A DNA stretch of 64,000 bases from Globodera rostochiensis (GCA_018350325.1 JAEVLN010000015.1:62001-126000); one strand, 5' to 3'; shown: positions 28,346 to 41,860, numbered from the stretch's first letter. Numbers and translations: made by a program. Notes: generated by a model from the sequence alone, not told the origin.

Positions 28346-29008
28346 CACTCCTCTCTCCCCGCGCCCCTTCCCGCGCGCCCCTCCCTTCTCGCTCCTTCCC
28401 CGCTCCTCTTCCCCTCGCGCCCCTCCCTTCTCGCTTACCCGCTCCTCTTCCCCTCGCGCCCCTCCCCCGCGTCCCTCGCTTCTCGCTCTTTCCCCGCTTC
28501 TCTTCCCCTCGCGCACCTCCCCCGCGCCCCTCCCTTCTCACTCCTTCCCCCTCGCCCCTCCCCCACTCGCCCCTCCCACGTGCCCCTAACTTCTCGCTCC
28601 TTCCCCGCTCCTCTTCCCCTCGCGCCCCTCCCTTCTCGCTCCTTCCCCGCTCCTCTTCCCCTCGCGCCCCTCCCTTCTCGCTCCTTACCCGCTCCTCTTC
28701 CCCTCGCGCAACTCCCCCGCATCCCTCGCTTCTCGCTCTTTCCCCGCTTCTCTTCCCCTCGCGCACCTCACCCGCGCCCCTCCCTTCTCACTCCTTCCCC
28801 CTCGCCCCTCCCACACTCGCCCCTCCCACGTGCCCCTACCTTCTCGCTCCTTCCCCCTCGCCCCTCCCTACTCGCCCCTCCCACTCGCCCCTCGCTTCTC
28901 GCTCTTTCCCCGCTTCTCTTTCCCCCTCGCCCCTCCTCACTCGCCCCTCCCCTCGCGCCCCTCCCTTCTCGCTCTTTCCCCGCTTCTCTTCCCCTCTCGA
29001 CCCTCAAG
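28346..29008. repeat. C-rich minisatellite
   Basis: C-rich word array with an internal duplication of a segment of roughly 250 bp (28440-28560 resembles 28690-28800). Confidence 0.9.
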
Positions 29009-29864
29009 AACTTTTTAGACTGCAAAATTAGCAAAAACATTCACGCTATTTCTGTTTAAACAGAAGCTAAGTGTGAATAATCTACAGATTTGATGTTAGA
29101 ATCATTATTGGGAATGTTCTGTAAAGCCATCTCTTCAGATATTATAAAAAGTTTGCATGATGCAATTCCAAAAGGGGTTCCCCCTTTGGTCCGAAATTAG
29201 CGAACCACATTTTCGACCATAACTCAGTTGGAGTTGCAAATAAAATTATGAACTAAAATAATTATTGAGAAAAAAATTAGCTATTTTTCTAACCTTAGTA
29301 TTTTCAAAAATCTCAATTCAAAAAATTGTTATGAATTATTTAGTGTAAAATACATTTTTTACCTAAAATTGGCCATAACATTTTTGTTTTTCAAATTTCA
29401 AAAAATATTTCATTGCCATAAAAATTCTGCTGAATTTTCTACATTTTAACACCAAGTTTGTTGTGATTGCTTTACTTTAAGAAAAGTTATGAATTTTTTA
29501 AGCAAACAACGAATTCCCCGAGTCAAAAAAGAGGATTTTTGAAAAAGTTCAAAAAAGGCAACAAAAATATTTTTAAAAATTCGGAATATTTTTTGGTATT
29601 TTTAAAAATTTTTTTCAGCTTTATTCATGTTCATAGAAAGGCAAAAAAAATCGTTTTTCTCTCCTATTTTCAACTTTCTTTACAACTTTGTGTGCAACTT
29701 CCCATACAAGTTTATGTACAACTTTAATACAATAATAATCATTAAATTAAATGAACTCAAAAACAAAATTCTGCAATACATCCTTTAATCACAATATTCT
29801 TCGTCCAAGCTTTCCACTCGCCCCTCCCCTCGCGCCCCTCCCCCACGCCCCTCCCTTAACGCTT

Positions 29865-30620
29865 TCACAAGACCCCGGATGGTTAAGGATTTCCGATCGA
29901 ATGGCACAGGAATATTTGTCCCAACACAATGCCAACGGTGCAAAAGTGCCAAAAAGTCACCTTTTTTTGGCACTTTTTTTTGACCACCCCTCACTTTTCG
30001 AGCTGTACCCGGGCGGGGAGTAGGGTAACCGGTGTTGGTGTTGGAGAAAGGGCACAACTAGACACTCAGGGCTTTCTAATGAGCTATCGTGCATGTCTCT
30101 ACGACGAATTTGAAGATGCGTTATGCCGGTTACAAGCGCTCAAAAATTTTCGAAAAAATGGCTTCAAAAGGTTTGAATTTGCCGTAACTCGGGCAGTTTT
30201 GCCGATAGCGGGATGTGGTCAGCAGATGAAATGTAGCGCTTTTCAAGAGCTTTCGAATGATGTAAAGAAAGTGGGGGGGTCGCGCGGGAAGTTTTCGCGC
30301 TGCTGCGCACTTTGTGTTCGAATTTTCACATTCTCCCTTTGTCGGCGTTGGTGGTGTAGTGGTGTGTGGTGGGGCCGGCGGGGGGGTCAGCCAGGGGTTC
30401 GAATCCCGACTGTGTAAACGATTTTTTTTGCCTTTCTATGAACATGAATAAAGCTGAAAAAAATTTTTGAAAATTTCAAAAAATATTTCCGAATTTTTAA
30501 AAATATTTTCGATGCCTTTTTTGAACTTTTTCAAAAATCCTCTTTTTTGACTCGGGGAATTCGTTGTTTGCTCAAAAAATTCATAACTTTTTTTAAAGAA
30601 TAGCTATCGCAACAGGCTTA
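29865..30620 (-). repeat. Inverted partial satellite unit
   Basis: The second half of a unit in reverse orientation: GACCCCGGATGGTTAAGGAT, the GTGCCAAAAA hairpin, the CCCGGGCGGGG block and the tRNA-like sequence now read on the plus strand. It joins a short C-rich remnant (29815-29862), so the array ends in a head-to-head inversion. Confidence 0.85.
30341..30415 (+). repeat. tRNA-like SINE sequence, plus-strand copy
   Basis: GTCGGCGTTGGTGGTGTAGT and GGTTCGAATCCCGAC are readable directly, followed by TGTAAACGATTTTTTTTGCC. Box A and box B spacing fits a polymerase III SINE head. No credible anticodon arm is seen. Confidence 0.65.
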
Positions 30621-31716
30621 AACCTCGTCGTTTCATCACACTTACAAGATGGAATGGAATTGGAATGGGGCAGAGAACAGTTGAGTGGGGACGAGCATAG
30701 AATCATGGGGGAGGGGGAAGTCTATCGATCACCTCGTCGGCGGTGTGAATGAGTGAATGGCCAAGTGAGCGGAGCTGATCGGTGTGGTACTGGAGGCGGA
30801 CCTTCCCCGGGGCGGGAAAATAGCCGGAAATTCGGTATCCAAAAGGCGTCTGATCGTGTCCCCTCATATCTAGATCGCTTTGTCTCGTTGAATGATACTA
30901 AATTTAAAACTCCATTTCTGGCAATTTTTAAACGGTTCAAAATCCGTTTAATGCTCGTCCCAATAAAATTTTTGATTGTTCTATCGGTTTCAGCCCTATG
31001 AAAACCTATTAATGTGTTTTTGAGTGATTAATAAAAGCTTAAAAACTTATTATAATGATTTGTTAGGCATTTATTTATTTCTCGGAAGCCTCAAACTAAA
31101 TTTCCAATTTTACGCTACAGTACTCCCTACGCACGGTGCCCATGTAAAGTTGTGCATGACGCTCCCGCTCATCGGAGTAAAGAGTTAGAGCTTAGCGGTT
31201 TTTTGGGTTTTGTAGAGAATTTTGTGGGCTATCTTTCTCTCAAAATGGATTTTTGCAGAAAATTTTTCCAAGCCCTCGGGGATTTTTTTTCTCAAATTTA
31301 CCTCAATTTTCAGTGTATTTTGTGGTCTACGGATCTCTATGATGGAAGTGTCTGATGACGACCACTGTAGAGTAGTTCTAATAGAGTAGTTCACTGTCGG
31401 TTTAAACCGGGGGTCCATTTTGGTTAGGCCGTTGTTGCGACCCCCGGTTTTCGGTTTTTAGCCGACACCCGGTTAACCGAAAACCGGACACCGGAAGGGA
31501 TCCCCGATCATTTCAGGGAGCGAGGACTGAAATCAAAAATTCAGATAAAAATGGCTTCTTGAGATTCTTGATAAAAAGCATTTAATCGGCACAAAATAAA
31601 AAGTATCAAAAAACCGGCCGCTAATGATCGGGAAATCCCTACCGTGCAACTTTAGCTAAACGGTCCCATTTAAAAGTATCATTTAATATTTATTTATTTC
31701 TGATAATGTAATTCAG
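30621..31716. other. Repeat-bearing spacer
   Basis: No gene is seen. 30835-31030 is a solo arm of the foldback element found at 55249-57100 (shared GGCGTCTGATC, TCTAGATCG and TTTTTGATT..TCTAT.GGTTTCAGCCC). 31420-31505 holds a CGGTTTTCGGTT word palindrome. Confidence 0.6.
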
Positions 31717-34700
31717 GTAATCCATGAAATAATAAAAAGATGGCCGGACTCGGAGTTTGCGCACGTAATTTTTTAAAAATTGGCAATTACATATAAAATT
31801 TATATAATAATAAGTGAAATGGGTGGGGAAACAAAAAAAACGCGAGTTAGCAAAAATTGGCTGGCTCCCGAGGGCGGGAGGCCTCCCGAGACATTGGGAC
31901 CCAGTGCCTTGGGCTGGGGAGCGATCACAAGCTCTTCATCTTGAGTCAAATTGAACCCAGTGATTCGTTGGGCTCCCTTGCATTCAACTTCAATTATTAA
32001 CTAAAAATTTTAAAATTAAAGGACAACCCTCAATGCCGAATTAAATTTTAGCAATACAAAGCACAACAAGCGGCAATGGAAGCGAATCTGACAACGCACG
32101 AAATTCTCAAAATTGCGGAAGAAACGAACAAAATTGTCAAGGAAACGCACCAACTCTGGTCGTAATGCAGCATACAGTGAATGAGACGTTCGTGTTAGTG
32201 AAGGGAACATACCGGGTGGCGAATAAGACGTTGCGAATAGTTGGAGAAACGCAAAAGGGAGTGGCAGAAGTAAACCGAAAATTGGATAAAGTGGAAAAAG
32301 ATTTGGATGGAATGCTCCGTCGGGCAGAAGAGAAAAACAGATGCGATGCCGAGAAGATTTGCGCTCGATGTGGTGGCCTTTATGCGTGCACTGAGCAATA
32401 TAGATGGACCGAGAACGTTGACGGTTGCTGTCCCACAGGCTTCCGCACGAGTTGTTGTCAGACGGTTAGTGATTCAACAATTTTGGATTTTATTGCAAAA
32501 ATTTAACAAAGCACCTTTTATTTAATTTTAATAATAATAGTTAGAAATTAAAATTTAATTTTGACGTCTTCAAAATAACTGCCATTTGTGTTGACATTTT
32601 TCATTTTAATAGGCAAGGTTAGTTCAACAACTTAGCTTTATTGTTCATATATTTTTCGCATAAAACGTGTGTTTTTTAATCATATTTCTCTCCACCGACA
32701 ATTTGGTTGGAAATTGCATAATTTGAGTTTCGAGTCAATTTGTTAAGAGATTTGGTCCAACTTACGAATTATCCTGAAAACCCAGTACAAAATCTGGATA
32801 AAATGAGCAAATATTGTTACATTTTGGACATTTTTTTTTAAGCGAAAATTCAAAAAGTAATGCAAAAAGCTTGAAAATTAACAAATTTTGCTGGCAACCC
32901 TGAGTTAATCAAAATGCCCTTTTTATGTTTTATATTTAATAAAAATGTTCAATTTTTGACGGTGCCTCAAGACTTTCAAGACCTCTAGTTATAGGCCATT
33001 CCGTTAATTCGATATTTATTCCTATTAACTTTCAAAAAGACAACGACGTCTACAACAACAACGACTACGATGACGACAACGACTACAGATGAAAAACTGT
33101 TGTGCCGAAAAGCGGTTTGGGAATCGCATCCAACCGATGGCATCCAGAAACAAGAAACTCAGGATAAAGTTTGCGGCCAAGCAGACCAACACTGTTATGT
33201 GCTGAACTGTACAATCGGTAAATATCACTAATTACTTTATTATCATTTTTAAATTATAAAACAATAATTTTTAAATCTTTTTAGTACTCGATTCACCTGA
33301 ATTTGATGGACGCTTTTTCGGGTACAGAGCGGAATGGGGTTGCATTGAATCGAAAGCATCGCTTTGGACCAATTTAAACCAAAGCGATGGTTGGAAGGGA
33401 AAAAATGTTGTTGAGTCCACGTGCAATCCATTTATTGGGGCAAAGCATGCGGACATGTCCAACCATAACATTGAAGTCCCAATCTTCAATACGTGTAAAT
33501 ATTTAATTAATAATTTATTTATTATTAAATTGTTCATTTCACACACTAAAAAGCTGTTCTTTCGTCACTTTGGTGCAAAGGCGGCCACTTTTGGATGGGC
33601 AATCAGCAAAAAAACGTGACAGTGTGCCAAAAACATGAGCATTACTGTTATGCGGTGAACTGTACGCTTGCACTCGCTGCTGGTAGGGCATTTTTATTCA
33701 ATTTTAATAATATATGGATTTATTAATTTTATTTTCCTTAAATCTTCAAAACCTTCGTGATTGGAAACATGCCACTGGTCTTAAAAAAGCAAGAACTCAA
33801 AAACGACAGAAGTGTATAACCAAAAAAGAATTAACTTAAATGAGAACACAAACGAAAAAAAGGGATTATGTACAAGACAGGAAACCACAATTTTAAATTA
33901 TTTAGACAAATTATCCATTAAATTAAATAAAGTTCCATAATTAAATTAAAAGAGGTCAGAAATCATATCACACTGGCTGCATTAATTTCAGGAAAAAGCG
34001 GTGTGATGCAACCGGAGCATTACGTCTTGACCAAGTGGGGCTGCACTGACAACAAAAAGTCGGCAGAAATTGTTCTGGAAGAGTCTGAAGCAAAGCAATT
34101 AATTGGCCAAAATGACGCTATTCGATACCAATCTCATGTTTGCAGCGGCCAAGTCGGGCAACCGAACGTTTCAATGTCCAATGCCCGCTTTGAAGTGCCG
34201 ACGCCGCGTAAATTATTATTATTCGTTTTTTTAATATTTAAATATTTTATAGCAAAATTGTGCAAAAAAGCGTATCTTTCAAATAAGCTTGGCTATAACG
34301 ACAGCTTTGGCATGTCCTGCGGCCAATCGGAACACTATTGCTATGTGTTGAACTGCTCTTCATGTAATGATTTTATAATATTAATCAAATATAAAAATAA
34401 AACAATTATTTTACTAATTAATGACCTATTAGTAAAGTGTTAATTGTCGTTATGCTTTTAGAGGGCCACAGCCAAAGCGAAGTGATGACGGAATGGGGAT
34501 GCACTGACAACGATTATACAACGGAAGATTTTCGTCTGGGCAAAGGTCGAAATTGGGCCAACACTTTTCTGGGACCAATTCCAAAAAGCTCAACTTGCCT
34601 TTCATTTGTTGACACTTCCTCCAATGTTGACAAAATGATTCCGGTCACTGGTAAATATTTATTAATTATTTAATTTAAATTTAAATTTAATTTTAAGAAT

Positions 34701-35183
34701 CTTTGAAAGTGTCTAATTTGACATCCAAATGCAAACGAGTTCATATAACTGCAGACGGGGAAAAAATTCAACCGAAAGATGAATGTCGTCCAGGCAACAG
34801 TGAATTCTATGCAATTTATTGCAAAAACCGTAAGAAGTTCCCAGTTTTATTGTCCAAATTAGGCTCTAAAACAATTACATACAATTCAAGCGAGCCCTTC
34901 CCTCCACTCCCAAAAAACTTAATAATATAAAATTAGAATACTAAGTATATTAATGCATTTAAACTCTTATCAAGTTTTTAAATCAGATTTATTATTTAAC
35001 AATTAATTCACTATATAATTTTATTAAGCTACCAACCGAAATAAAGAAATCATGGAATGGGGATGCACCTCCAACATGACCCAATTGTACAGCCAAAAAA
35101 GTTGTACGAATTTGGTTTCGATCTATCCAAAAAATGCCAATTCCATGTTGGCCCGTCGAATGACAAAATAACATTCAAAGAGC
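31717..35183 (+). pseudogene. Decayed copy of the modular CYxxxC/WGC protein gene
   Basis: Exons homologous to the minus-strand gene at 42513-46121: 31717-31764, 32052-32464, 33040-33217, 33285-33494, 33554-33682, 33992-34207, 34253-34363, 34462-34650, 34698-34829, 35029-35183. Three lesions separate it from its twin. Exon 32052 has a frame change near 32150 that stops the reading. Exon 34462 lacks six bases after the acceptor, so the junction codon becomes TAG. Exon 35029 has an extra A in a poly(A) run, shifting the frame. Splice sites and the remaining frame are kept, so decay is recent, or alternative starts may still give parts of the protein. The Thr-rich linker and four WGC modules are recognisable. 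Confidence 0.75.
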
Positions 35184-37305
35184 GTAGTAATTCTATCATT
35201 TTACTGAAATAATTAATTAAACCACACCTGAAAGACAACGTCACCACTGCTCACCAGTTAACAAGCACCGCACACCAAATTAGCGTATTTAAAGAAATAA
35301 TTTGATTTTTTAAATTTAGTTTTTGAAGTTTATATAAATATTTTTTATTCTTTAAATTATTAGCTTAGCTTACAGGTATTTCAAGTTTTTTTTAATTATC
35401 GAACCATTTTCAGCAATGAACACCGACAGCGCGGCCATTTGAACCCGTATATTTTTATTCTTTAACTATTGGTAAAAAAAATTGAGTTATGTAAAATTAT
35501 TTATTTAAGTGCATGAAGAGGAGGAGCCTGGGAAAACAACTCCGACGTCTTATCATATATATGTTTTTAAAGATTTTTTTTTGTCTATTTTTGCTTTAAT
35601 ATTTATTTTCAATTTTGGATTCTAATTAGAGATTGGCCAAAAAGGCGTTGTTTTTTTTGGTTAAATCGAAATTGAAAAAATTGGAAAATTTGTGATCGGT
35701 TTTTGGCTTGAAACGGAAATTAAACAAAAAACGGCCAAGCCAATCTATAATTCAATTCGTTTAATTTTCTAATCATTATTTTTTTTTTGTTCTATTTCAT
35801 CTTATTCACTTATGAATTTCAATATTATAATTTCCAGGGCTGTTACTTTTTGGTTTTTTACCTATTTTTGCTGTAACATTGTTTTGACGAGTTATGCACG
35901 AAAAACATATTTTTAGTTGAAAATTTTGTCGTTTTAACAAGGCTATTCGGACTTAGGATAACCTATTTTGAGGTTTTCGCGTCTAAAATAGGCTTGAGCC
36001 TATTTCGGCACTTTTTCGAAAATTTCTTAAGAAAAGGCAATAAAAATTTGAATTTTCAAGTTCACTAAGCTTGAATTTTTGTACCTTTTATTAGCATAAA
36101 ACCCGATTGTTTTGTTGGCCTTCTATATGATTTTTTAACATTTTTATTTATTTTCTTGTCCTTTAATATTTATCTCCAAAATTAAAAATTCAACCCAAAG
36201 CGACATATTCGAGAATGGATTAAAACAATTGATGGGTATAAATAAACCTATCTAAATTGTATTAGACATAAAAATAGAGCATATAAAAACACTTTAATTG
36301 GTATTCGGAAAATGCTCAGTTATTTTTAAATGTTGGAAAAAAGTATTTCCGGGGGTATTCAGTGGCGTAGACATGATTCTAACATCCATTTTGATTCCAA
36401 CCCCGCACACCATTTTAACAATTTTCAAAAATTACAAATTTTCCAAACCTCAATTTTGGCCTCAAAATCACAAAGACACAAAATTACATCTAAAAGCCTC
36501 GAATTTAAGCTTTTTGAAAAATTTTGAGCCCAAAAAATTTTTTTCGGAAAATTTGAATTTTTGACCAAATGTTCGAATTCTGGTCGGGATTTGGAATTCG
36601 TCAAAATGAAAATTAGAATCGGAGTCTACGTCGTCTCTAAAGGAAAATCTCGATCTTTAAGGGTGCATTTTTGGTCCAATAAAAAGCGGAACGGATTCCC
36701 GTTGAAAATGCGAGATTCCTTTTTTCCAAGCGAGATTTTTCAGGAACGGTGAAATAACGGACTGCAATGCGGAATTCCAGTGTCCGTAAATTTAAGCCCG
36801 TCTCTTTCCTTTAAAACTTTTTTAAATCATTTTTGAGATTGCTGAAGCGATGTTTTCTAATATTAATTAAGACAAAGCCAAAACAATATGATATTATAAA
36901 TTTGTTAATCTTTCGGACAACAATGTTTTCGAACCTTCAGCGGCGGACGAAAGTTAAATGCTTTTAATTACATAATTTAATAAAATACATTAAAAGGCAT
37001 TTATTCATTTCTCAAATTCCCAGTGATTTATTCGATCAGTCGACAATGATCCTAGTGGAGATTCCGCAAATGTTTTTTCTCATGTACTCAATGATTTACA
37101 TAAATTGTGATTATTTTGTTTTTTTATTTGTTCCTGAAAGTTGTCCGCTGACTCATTATTAAAATATGTGTAAGTGAAGCCCAGCGCCAATGCAGCTAGT
37201 TATCTACACATTTATCACTTTGAATTGAATTACATTTTATTCATTAGCGAAATTGCTGCGATTTAATTATTTACAATAAAAAAAAATTTTCTTTAGAGTG
37301 ATAAA
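35184..37305. other. AT-rich intergenic DNA
   Basis: A possible decayed final exon of the preceding copy lies at about 35240-35305. Beyond that only AT-rich DNA is seen, with no supported gene or RNA. Confidence 0.5.
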
Positions 37306-38747
37306 ATGTTCGGCTGCTGCCTTTCCATCCAAGTGACCATTACAATTGCCGGCATTTGGGCTGCGCTGTTGTCGGTCTATGAGTTATGTGCCAAAAGAAA
37401 ATGCCGTCAAATATAATTATTTTTGGTTTTGTCATTTTAATTCCACAATTGATTTTTGGGGATAACAAACGGGAGATTCCCGTTTTCGTGGATGGACAAA
37501 CCGGGGAACGGGGATACCCGGTCGGGATGGGCAAAATCCGTTGGTGCTTTTGAAAAAGTGCAATTTTTTTTGGTGCATTGTAAAAAAAATTAGCGATTTA
37601 GGTAAACGGTTTGACGTGCAAGCGTGCACACAAAGCCGAATGGGCTAATGAAACTGAAAGTTGGGACTCTCTTTGTCCCTACCGAAAAGGGATTGATGAA
37701 CGCTGTTACGTTTTGAACTGCTCGGACGGTTAGAAGCAATTTTGTATAGAAATTAAAAATTTTTTCAGTCGAAAAGATTAGGCTTTTGGTTAACTTTGCC
37801 TTTCTTTCTTCCAGGGCACAATGTTCGGTCTGAATGGGGATGTGTTTCCGAGTTTGGCGATGGCAATTTGGAAAACTGCAAAAACGACCCCAACTTTTTT
37901 GAAGATAATGGCCTTAGTTGCGTGTGCCAAATCGGCGGAAAGGACAAGGACATGTCCAACGACGGCATGGCGATTCCGTGTATGTTTATGCCATTAATTA
38001 ATTATTTTGAATTCATTCGTGCTTTAAGTGACCACGACTACGACGACCACGACGACCACTACAACGACTGCTCCGCCGCATTTTTGCATCCAGGCAAAAA
38101 TCGAATCGCCCGAATCTACCGGAAACGAAACTCTTTCGGAGGAACAGTGCAAGCCGGAAGAGGCGTTTTGCTTTTTCTACAATTGCACTTCGGGTAGAAA
38201 CATTTTTCCGATTTTTGTGATTTGTTAAGTGATTTTTGGTTTGCCTAAAAAGAGGGTATGCCCTTAAATAAAGCCATTAGGGGTTTAAATGCTGTAAAAA
38301 TACTTTTAATTTTTGTTTCAAAATAGTGTTATTTCAGGCGACGCGGCAAAATCAAGAAATTTTATTTTTACGATAATTTAAAAAGTTTTATTTCATTTTA
38401 AAGGAACGGACCCGAATAAACGCATCGCTGAATGGGGCTGCTCGAAGGACGACAACAGTTCTGAAATCTGTATCCAAAAACTTGATACATTCGGCTACAA
38501 ATTGAAAAATGTTGATAATGATGTGTGCAAATGTTTTATTGGTTGGTCCAACAAAGAGCCTTACTCGATGGCCCAAATTGGATTGAACGGTAAATGTTTT
38601 GCATAATTATATTAAATTCTTTCTTTTGTATAAACAGAATTACCGCGAAATGACAAGTCCTTCTCGTTCGCTTCCCGCACTATCGGCCAATTCGAAGCGA
38701 TCTTTATAACCTGTCAGATCGTTATCGGTGCATACGCAAAAATTTAG
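37306..38747 (+). CDS. 273-aa secreted protein with two CYxxxC/WGC modules
   Basis: Exons: 37306-37374, 37602-37728, 37815-37979, 38029-38193, 38404-38589, 38638-38747; the total of 822 nt is an open frame. Exon 1 gives a signal-peptide-like MFGCC...IAGIWAALLS, though its donor (GTCTATG) is weak. Module 1 runs from CKRAHKAEW through ERCYVLNC to RSEWGC and CVCQIGG. A linker of about 13 Thr follows, then module 2 (FCIQ...FCFFYNC...IAEWGC...CKCF). The C-terminal end is hydrophobic (FEAIFITCQIVIG). The Cys spacing (C..C..CYxxxC..WGC..C) resembles small disulfide-rich nematode extracellular domains of the Ly6/ET type, but the family is not certain. Module introns are all phase 1. It is shorter than, and lies between, the two larger paralogues. 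Confidence 0.75.
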
Positions 38748-39640
38748 GCCTTAAAAATTCCGTGTTTCAGCGATTGCAAGTGCCATCCATGCCCGTTGAA
38801 GTCATTTGGAAGTAATTTGAAGGCGCTCACGGACAAATGGCTGAAAAGAATATCGTCCAATTAAATCCCCGTTTTTAAGAAAAAACAAATTTCATCATTT
38901 CATTTTAATTAAAATAATCCTGATTTTGCATTTTAGTAAATGGACAAAGTGTTTCAATCACGTGCTAGTGATGCTCGAGCCCTAAATTTACCAAGACTTG
39001 ACCCCGAGACTCAAAATTGATCACGAGATTTGACCCAATTCGAGACCCCAAAAAATTCGAGACTTTTCGATAAACTTTTAATTTAGGTTAAAATAGGGCC
39101 GCTCCTGGACCTCTCAGGGGTTGGCCATGTCAGGGGCCAGGGACGACCAATTTTGGGGCTCGGAAGCAACCCTGTTGAATAATTAAATAATTTTTAAGCT
39201 TAAGAAATTTGCAACCATTTTTGAAGTTTTTTAAAATCGGAGGGGTCCGGCGAAATTTTTTTTTTTGATGGAACTGTAAAAAATTGGTCTTGATTTTTAA
39301 AATACAAAACAAAAGCGTAATTCGCCGAAGCAAAATAAAAAATTAAGTGTTTCATTTTAAGTTGTTGCCTCAACCCCGATCAATATACCTATTGCTCCAT
39401 TGTCCACTATTTATTGGCGAATAAACTTATATTTATTTCATCGGATTTTGACATCAATTTTCCATGGGAAATGAGCCCAATGCCAATAAGCGCGGACGGG
39501 AAATATATAGAAAATTAAGCAATTCACAAAAATTTATATTTTTGTTTCATTTCTGTTTGAAAATAGAATTTTGGTCAAGAAACAGGGTGGTCATCTACCC
39601 TGATTTGCCAGGTTTTTCTTAATTTTTAAGGGTTGTTGGA
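38748..39640. other. AT-rich intergenic DNA with word repeat
   Basis: No gene is seen. 38990-39070 contains a CGAGAC/GACCC word cluster like those in the MITE-type repeats further on. Confidence 0.45.
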
Positions 39641-39689
39641 AAAATTGCACATATATTACCCAAACAGGTTTAATTGTTTAATTTTTACC

Positions 39690-39825
39690 CTGTTCCAGCT
39701 TGGCCTGTTCTGTTCCTGTTCCAAGAATTTGAACCTGTTCCTGTCCTGTTCTGAAATCTTAGAACAGAACAAAACAGGAACAGCACAGGTACAGAACAGG
39801 CCAAGCTGAAACAGCAACCACTGGT
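39690..39825. repeat. CTGTTC/GAACAG word palindrome
   Basis: CCAGCTTGGCCTGTTCTGTT on the left pairs with AACAGGCCAAGCTG on the right. The interior consists of CTGTTCC and GGAACAG words. It ends in CCACTG and matches the family of the MITE at 51132. Confidence 0.7.
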
Positions 39826-40115
39826 AGCAGTTCAACACATAGCAATAGTGTTCCGATTGGTCGCAAGACATTGCAAAGCTATCGTTATAGCCAAGCTTCT
39901 TTGAAAGATAAGCTTTTTTGCACAATTTTGCTATTAAATATTTAAATATTAAAAAAACAAATAATAATAATTTACGCGGCGTCGGGACTTCAAAGCGGGC
40001 ATTGGACATTGAAACGTTCGGTTGCCCGACTTGGCCGCTGCAAACATGAGATTGGTATCGAATAGCGTCATTTTGGCCAATTAATTGCTTTGCTTCCGAC
40101 TCTTTCAGAATATTT
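39826..40115 (-). pseudogene. Fragment of the CYxxxC/WGC gene (two exons)
   Basis: Near-identical to 43748-44040 on the minus strand: the KLCKKAYLS...HYCYVLNC half-module and the preceding half-module down to the EESEAKQL part. It breaks off at about 40100. A CTGTTC-type MITE abuts one side and a tRNA-like SINE the other. Confidence 0.75.
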
Positions 40116-40157
40116 GCGACAATTTCAATCTTTTTTTACAAGGGACTCCCCAAAAAA

Positions 40158-40225
40158 CTCGGTGTCTTAGTGGTTTGTCTTCCGGCAAGTCAAATGTTTG
40201 TGTCGGTTCGAGTCCGCTTGAGCAC
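40158..40225 (+). repeat. tRNA-like sequence (SINE head)
   Basis: GGTGTCTTAGTGGTTTG resembles box A of a long-variable-arm tRNA and GGTTCGAGTCC is a good box B. The fold between them is not a full tRNA cloverleaf. Confidence 0.5.
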
Positions 40226-40419
40226 AGACATTTAGGTATTTATCCTTTTTCCTCTACTCACATAATTTTCTTCCGCTAATAATAAAAATATTTTATAATT
40301 TTTATATTTTTTTAAATTAAATTGCGAGCTAAAACAAGAATTTTTGAAATAAATTCATCACATCTTCCTGAATTTTTGCTTCAATTTTCTTAACAAATAT
40401 CATTAAAATGTTCAAAAAA

Positions 40420-40620
40420 TTTCTCCGGCGGTGCCCGTCGGCGCCGCCGGACACCCTCTACTCTTACGTGAACCAGGTTTTCCCCGAAATTCCGAAGCAA
40501 AATGCTTAATTTTGCTAAAATTTTGAATAACTTTCTTAACAAAATTGAGTCAAAATTTCAAAAATTTTTCTCGGCGGCGCCTATCGGCACCGCCGACCCC
40601 CACCACCTAAAAGGCAGGAT
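40420..40620. repeat. Two GC-rich hairpin repeats
   Basis: GGCGGTGCCCGTCGGCGCCGCC-like at 40423-40449, and CGGCGGCGCC-TATC-GGCACCGCCG at about 40563. These are copies of the dispersed hairpin family also found at 48550, 49120 and 55955. Confidence 0.7.
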
Positions 40621-40724
40621 CCCAAAAAAATGATATGATAAAATTGAAGTTAAAGACAATGAGGAAAATATATTGAATAAAAATAATTTTTTTGTTTTAC
40701 CATTGAAAAAAATTTCCCTTGAAA

Positions 40725-40815
40725 AGTCCCGGTTAGTCCCGGTACCGGTCCCGGTTGAAAATCTTGGTCCCGGTCCCGGTGTTTCCCAAAAGTCCCGGTA
40801 CCGTCCAACCCTAAT
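40725..40815. repeat. CCCGGTACCGG word palindrome (MITE remnant)
   Basis: Repeated TCCCGGTACCGG words ending in CGTCCAACCCTA, an hAT-like terminal sequence. Only the right end is clear. Confidence 0.55.
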
Positions 40816-41064
40816 AAAAATCAAACAAATTTTTTTTAAAATTCAAAATCATCTTCCTTATTGTCTTCTAAATCGATTGCATCATCAGCAATCTCTGAGA
40901 ATTCGGCTTTCTGGAGGGGGGGGGGGGGTGCCGATAGCCGGAGAAAATTTTGAATTTTTGACTTAATTTGTTAAGAAATTTGCATCCAAAATTTTAAAAT
41001 ACTTTAATTTTTTAAAGCTTTTTAGAAGTGGTAAAGGGTCCGGCGTTGCCGATAGGCGCCGGGG

Positions 41065-41860
41065 GAAATTTTTTTAAAACGTAATAAGTTTTGTTAAGAA
41101 AATTGGTCCAAAAATTACGAATGTAGCACAAAAAAAGGCTACAGAATGTTATAAAGCTTCTGACCTTAAGGCATTTTTAAACAAAAAAAAAGTTATGCAA
41201 AACATGTTTCTAGGGGTTTTTAGAGTCGGGAACACAAATATGACTTTCTTTTAGACCGATTTAAAACCTCGAACATTTATTCAAAAATCAAAATTTTCAA
41301 AATCGATTTTTGCCTCAAAATCAAGGAACAAAATTACAACAAAAGACAAATAAGATGGTAAATGGGTTGCTCTTAAGTCATTAGTAGGGCGGCGATTTAT
41401 ATGGATAAAAAATCTCGAAATATGGCCATAAAATATGGATGAAAAATCGCAAAATATGGAAGAAATTTGCACAAAATTTGGACGAAATATTAATTTTTTA
41501 ATTTTTAGAAAAAGGGCCAGGCTTTTCCGAAGGCGCAGGGAAATTTTTTTAAATACGTAATAAGTCATTTCAGAAAAAAAATTGGTCCAAAATTACGAAT
41601 GTAAAAAATAAGGTAGCAGAATTCTTAGTAAAGCTTTTTAGGAGTGCATTTTTAAAAAAAAAAAGTTATGCAAAACATGTTTTTTAGGGTTTTTTAGAGA
41701 TTTGGAACACCTTATGACTTTCTTTTATTGCATTTAATGAAGGATTTTTCAAAAATCAAAATGGATAAAATCGATTTTTGCCTCAAAATCAAGGAACAAA
41801 ATTACAACAAAAGACAAATAAGATGGTAAATGGGTTGCTCTTAAGTCATTAGCATTCAAA
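41065..41860. repeat. Direct duplication of about 475-bp period
   Basis: 41065-41385 and 41545-41858 share AAATTACGAATGTA, AGTTATGCAAAACATGTTT, CAAAATCAAGGAACAAAATT and GGTAAATGGGTTGCTCTTAA in the same order. No gene is seen. Confidence 0.75.

Larger units (their letters stand above)
23283..29864. repeat. Satellite-like tandem array B
   Basis: Begins in mid-unit at 23283 (GACCAACACCGGTTACCCTA), then has units from double hairpins at 23545, 25619 and 28093. The order of parts is as in array A, with larger C-rich blocks. It ends at an inverted junction near 29864. Confidence 0.85.

Noticed and set aside
36298..36752. Short plus-strand ORFs of 60-90 aa
   Set aside because: No conserved pattern, signal peptide or splice support in AT-rich DNA.
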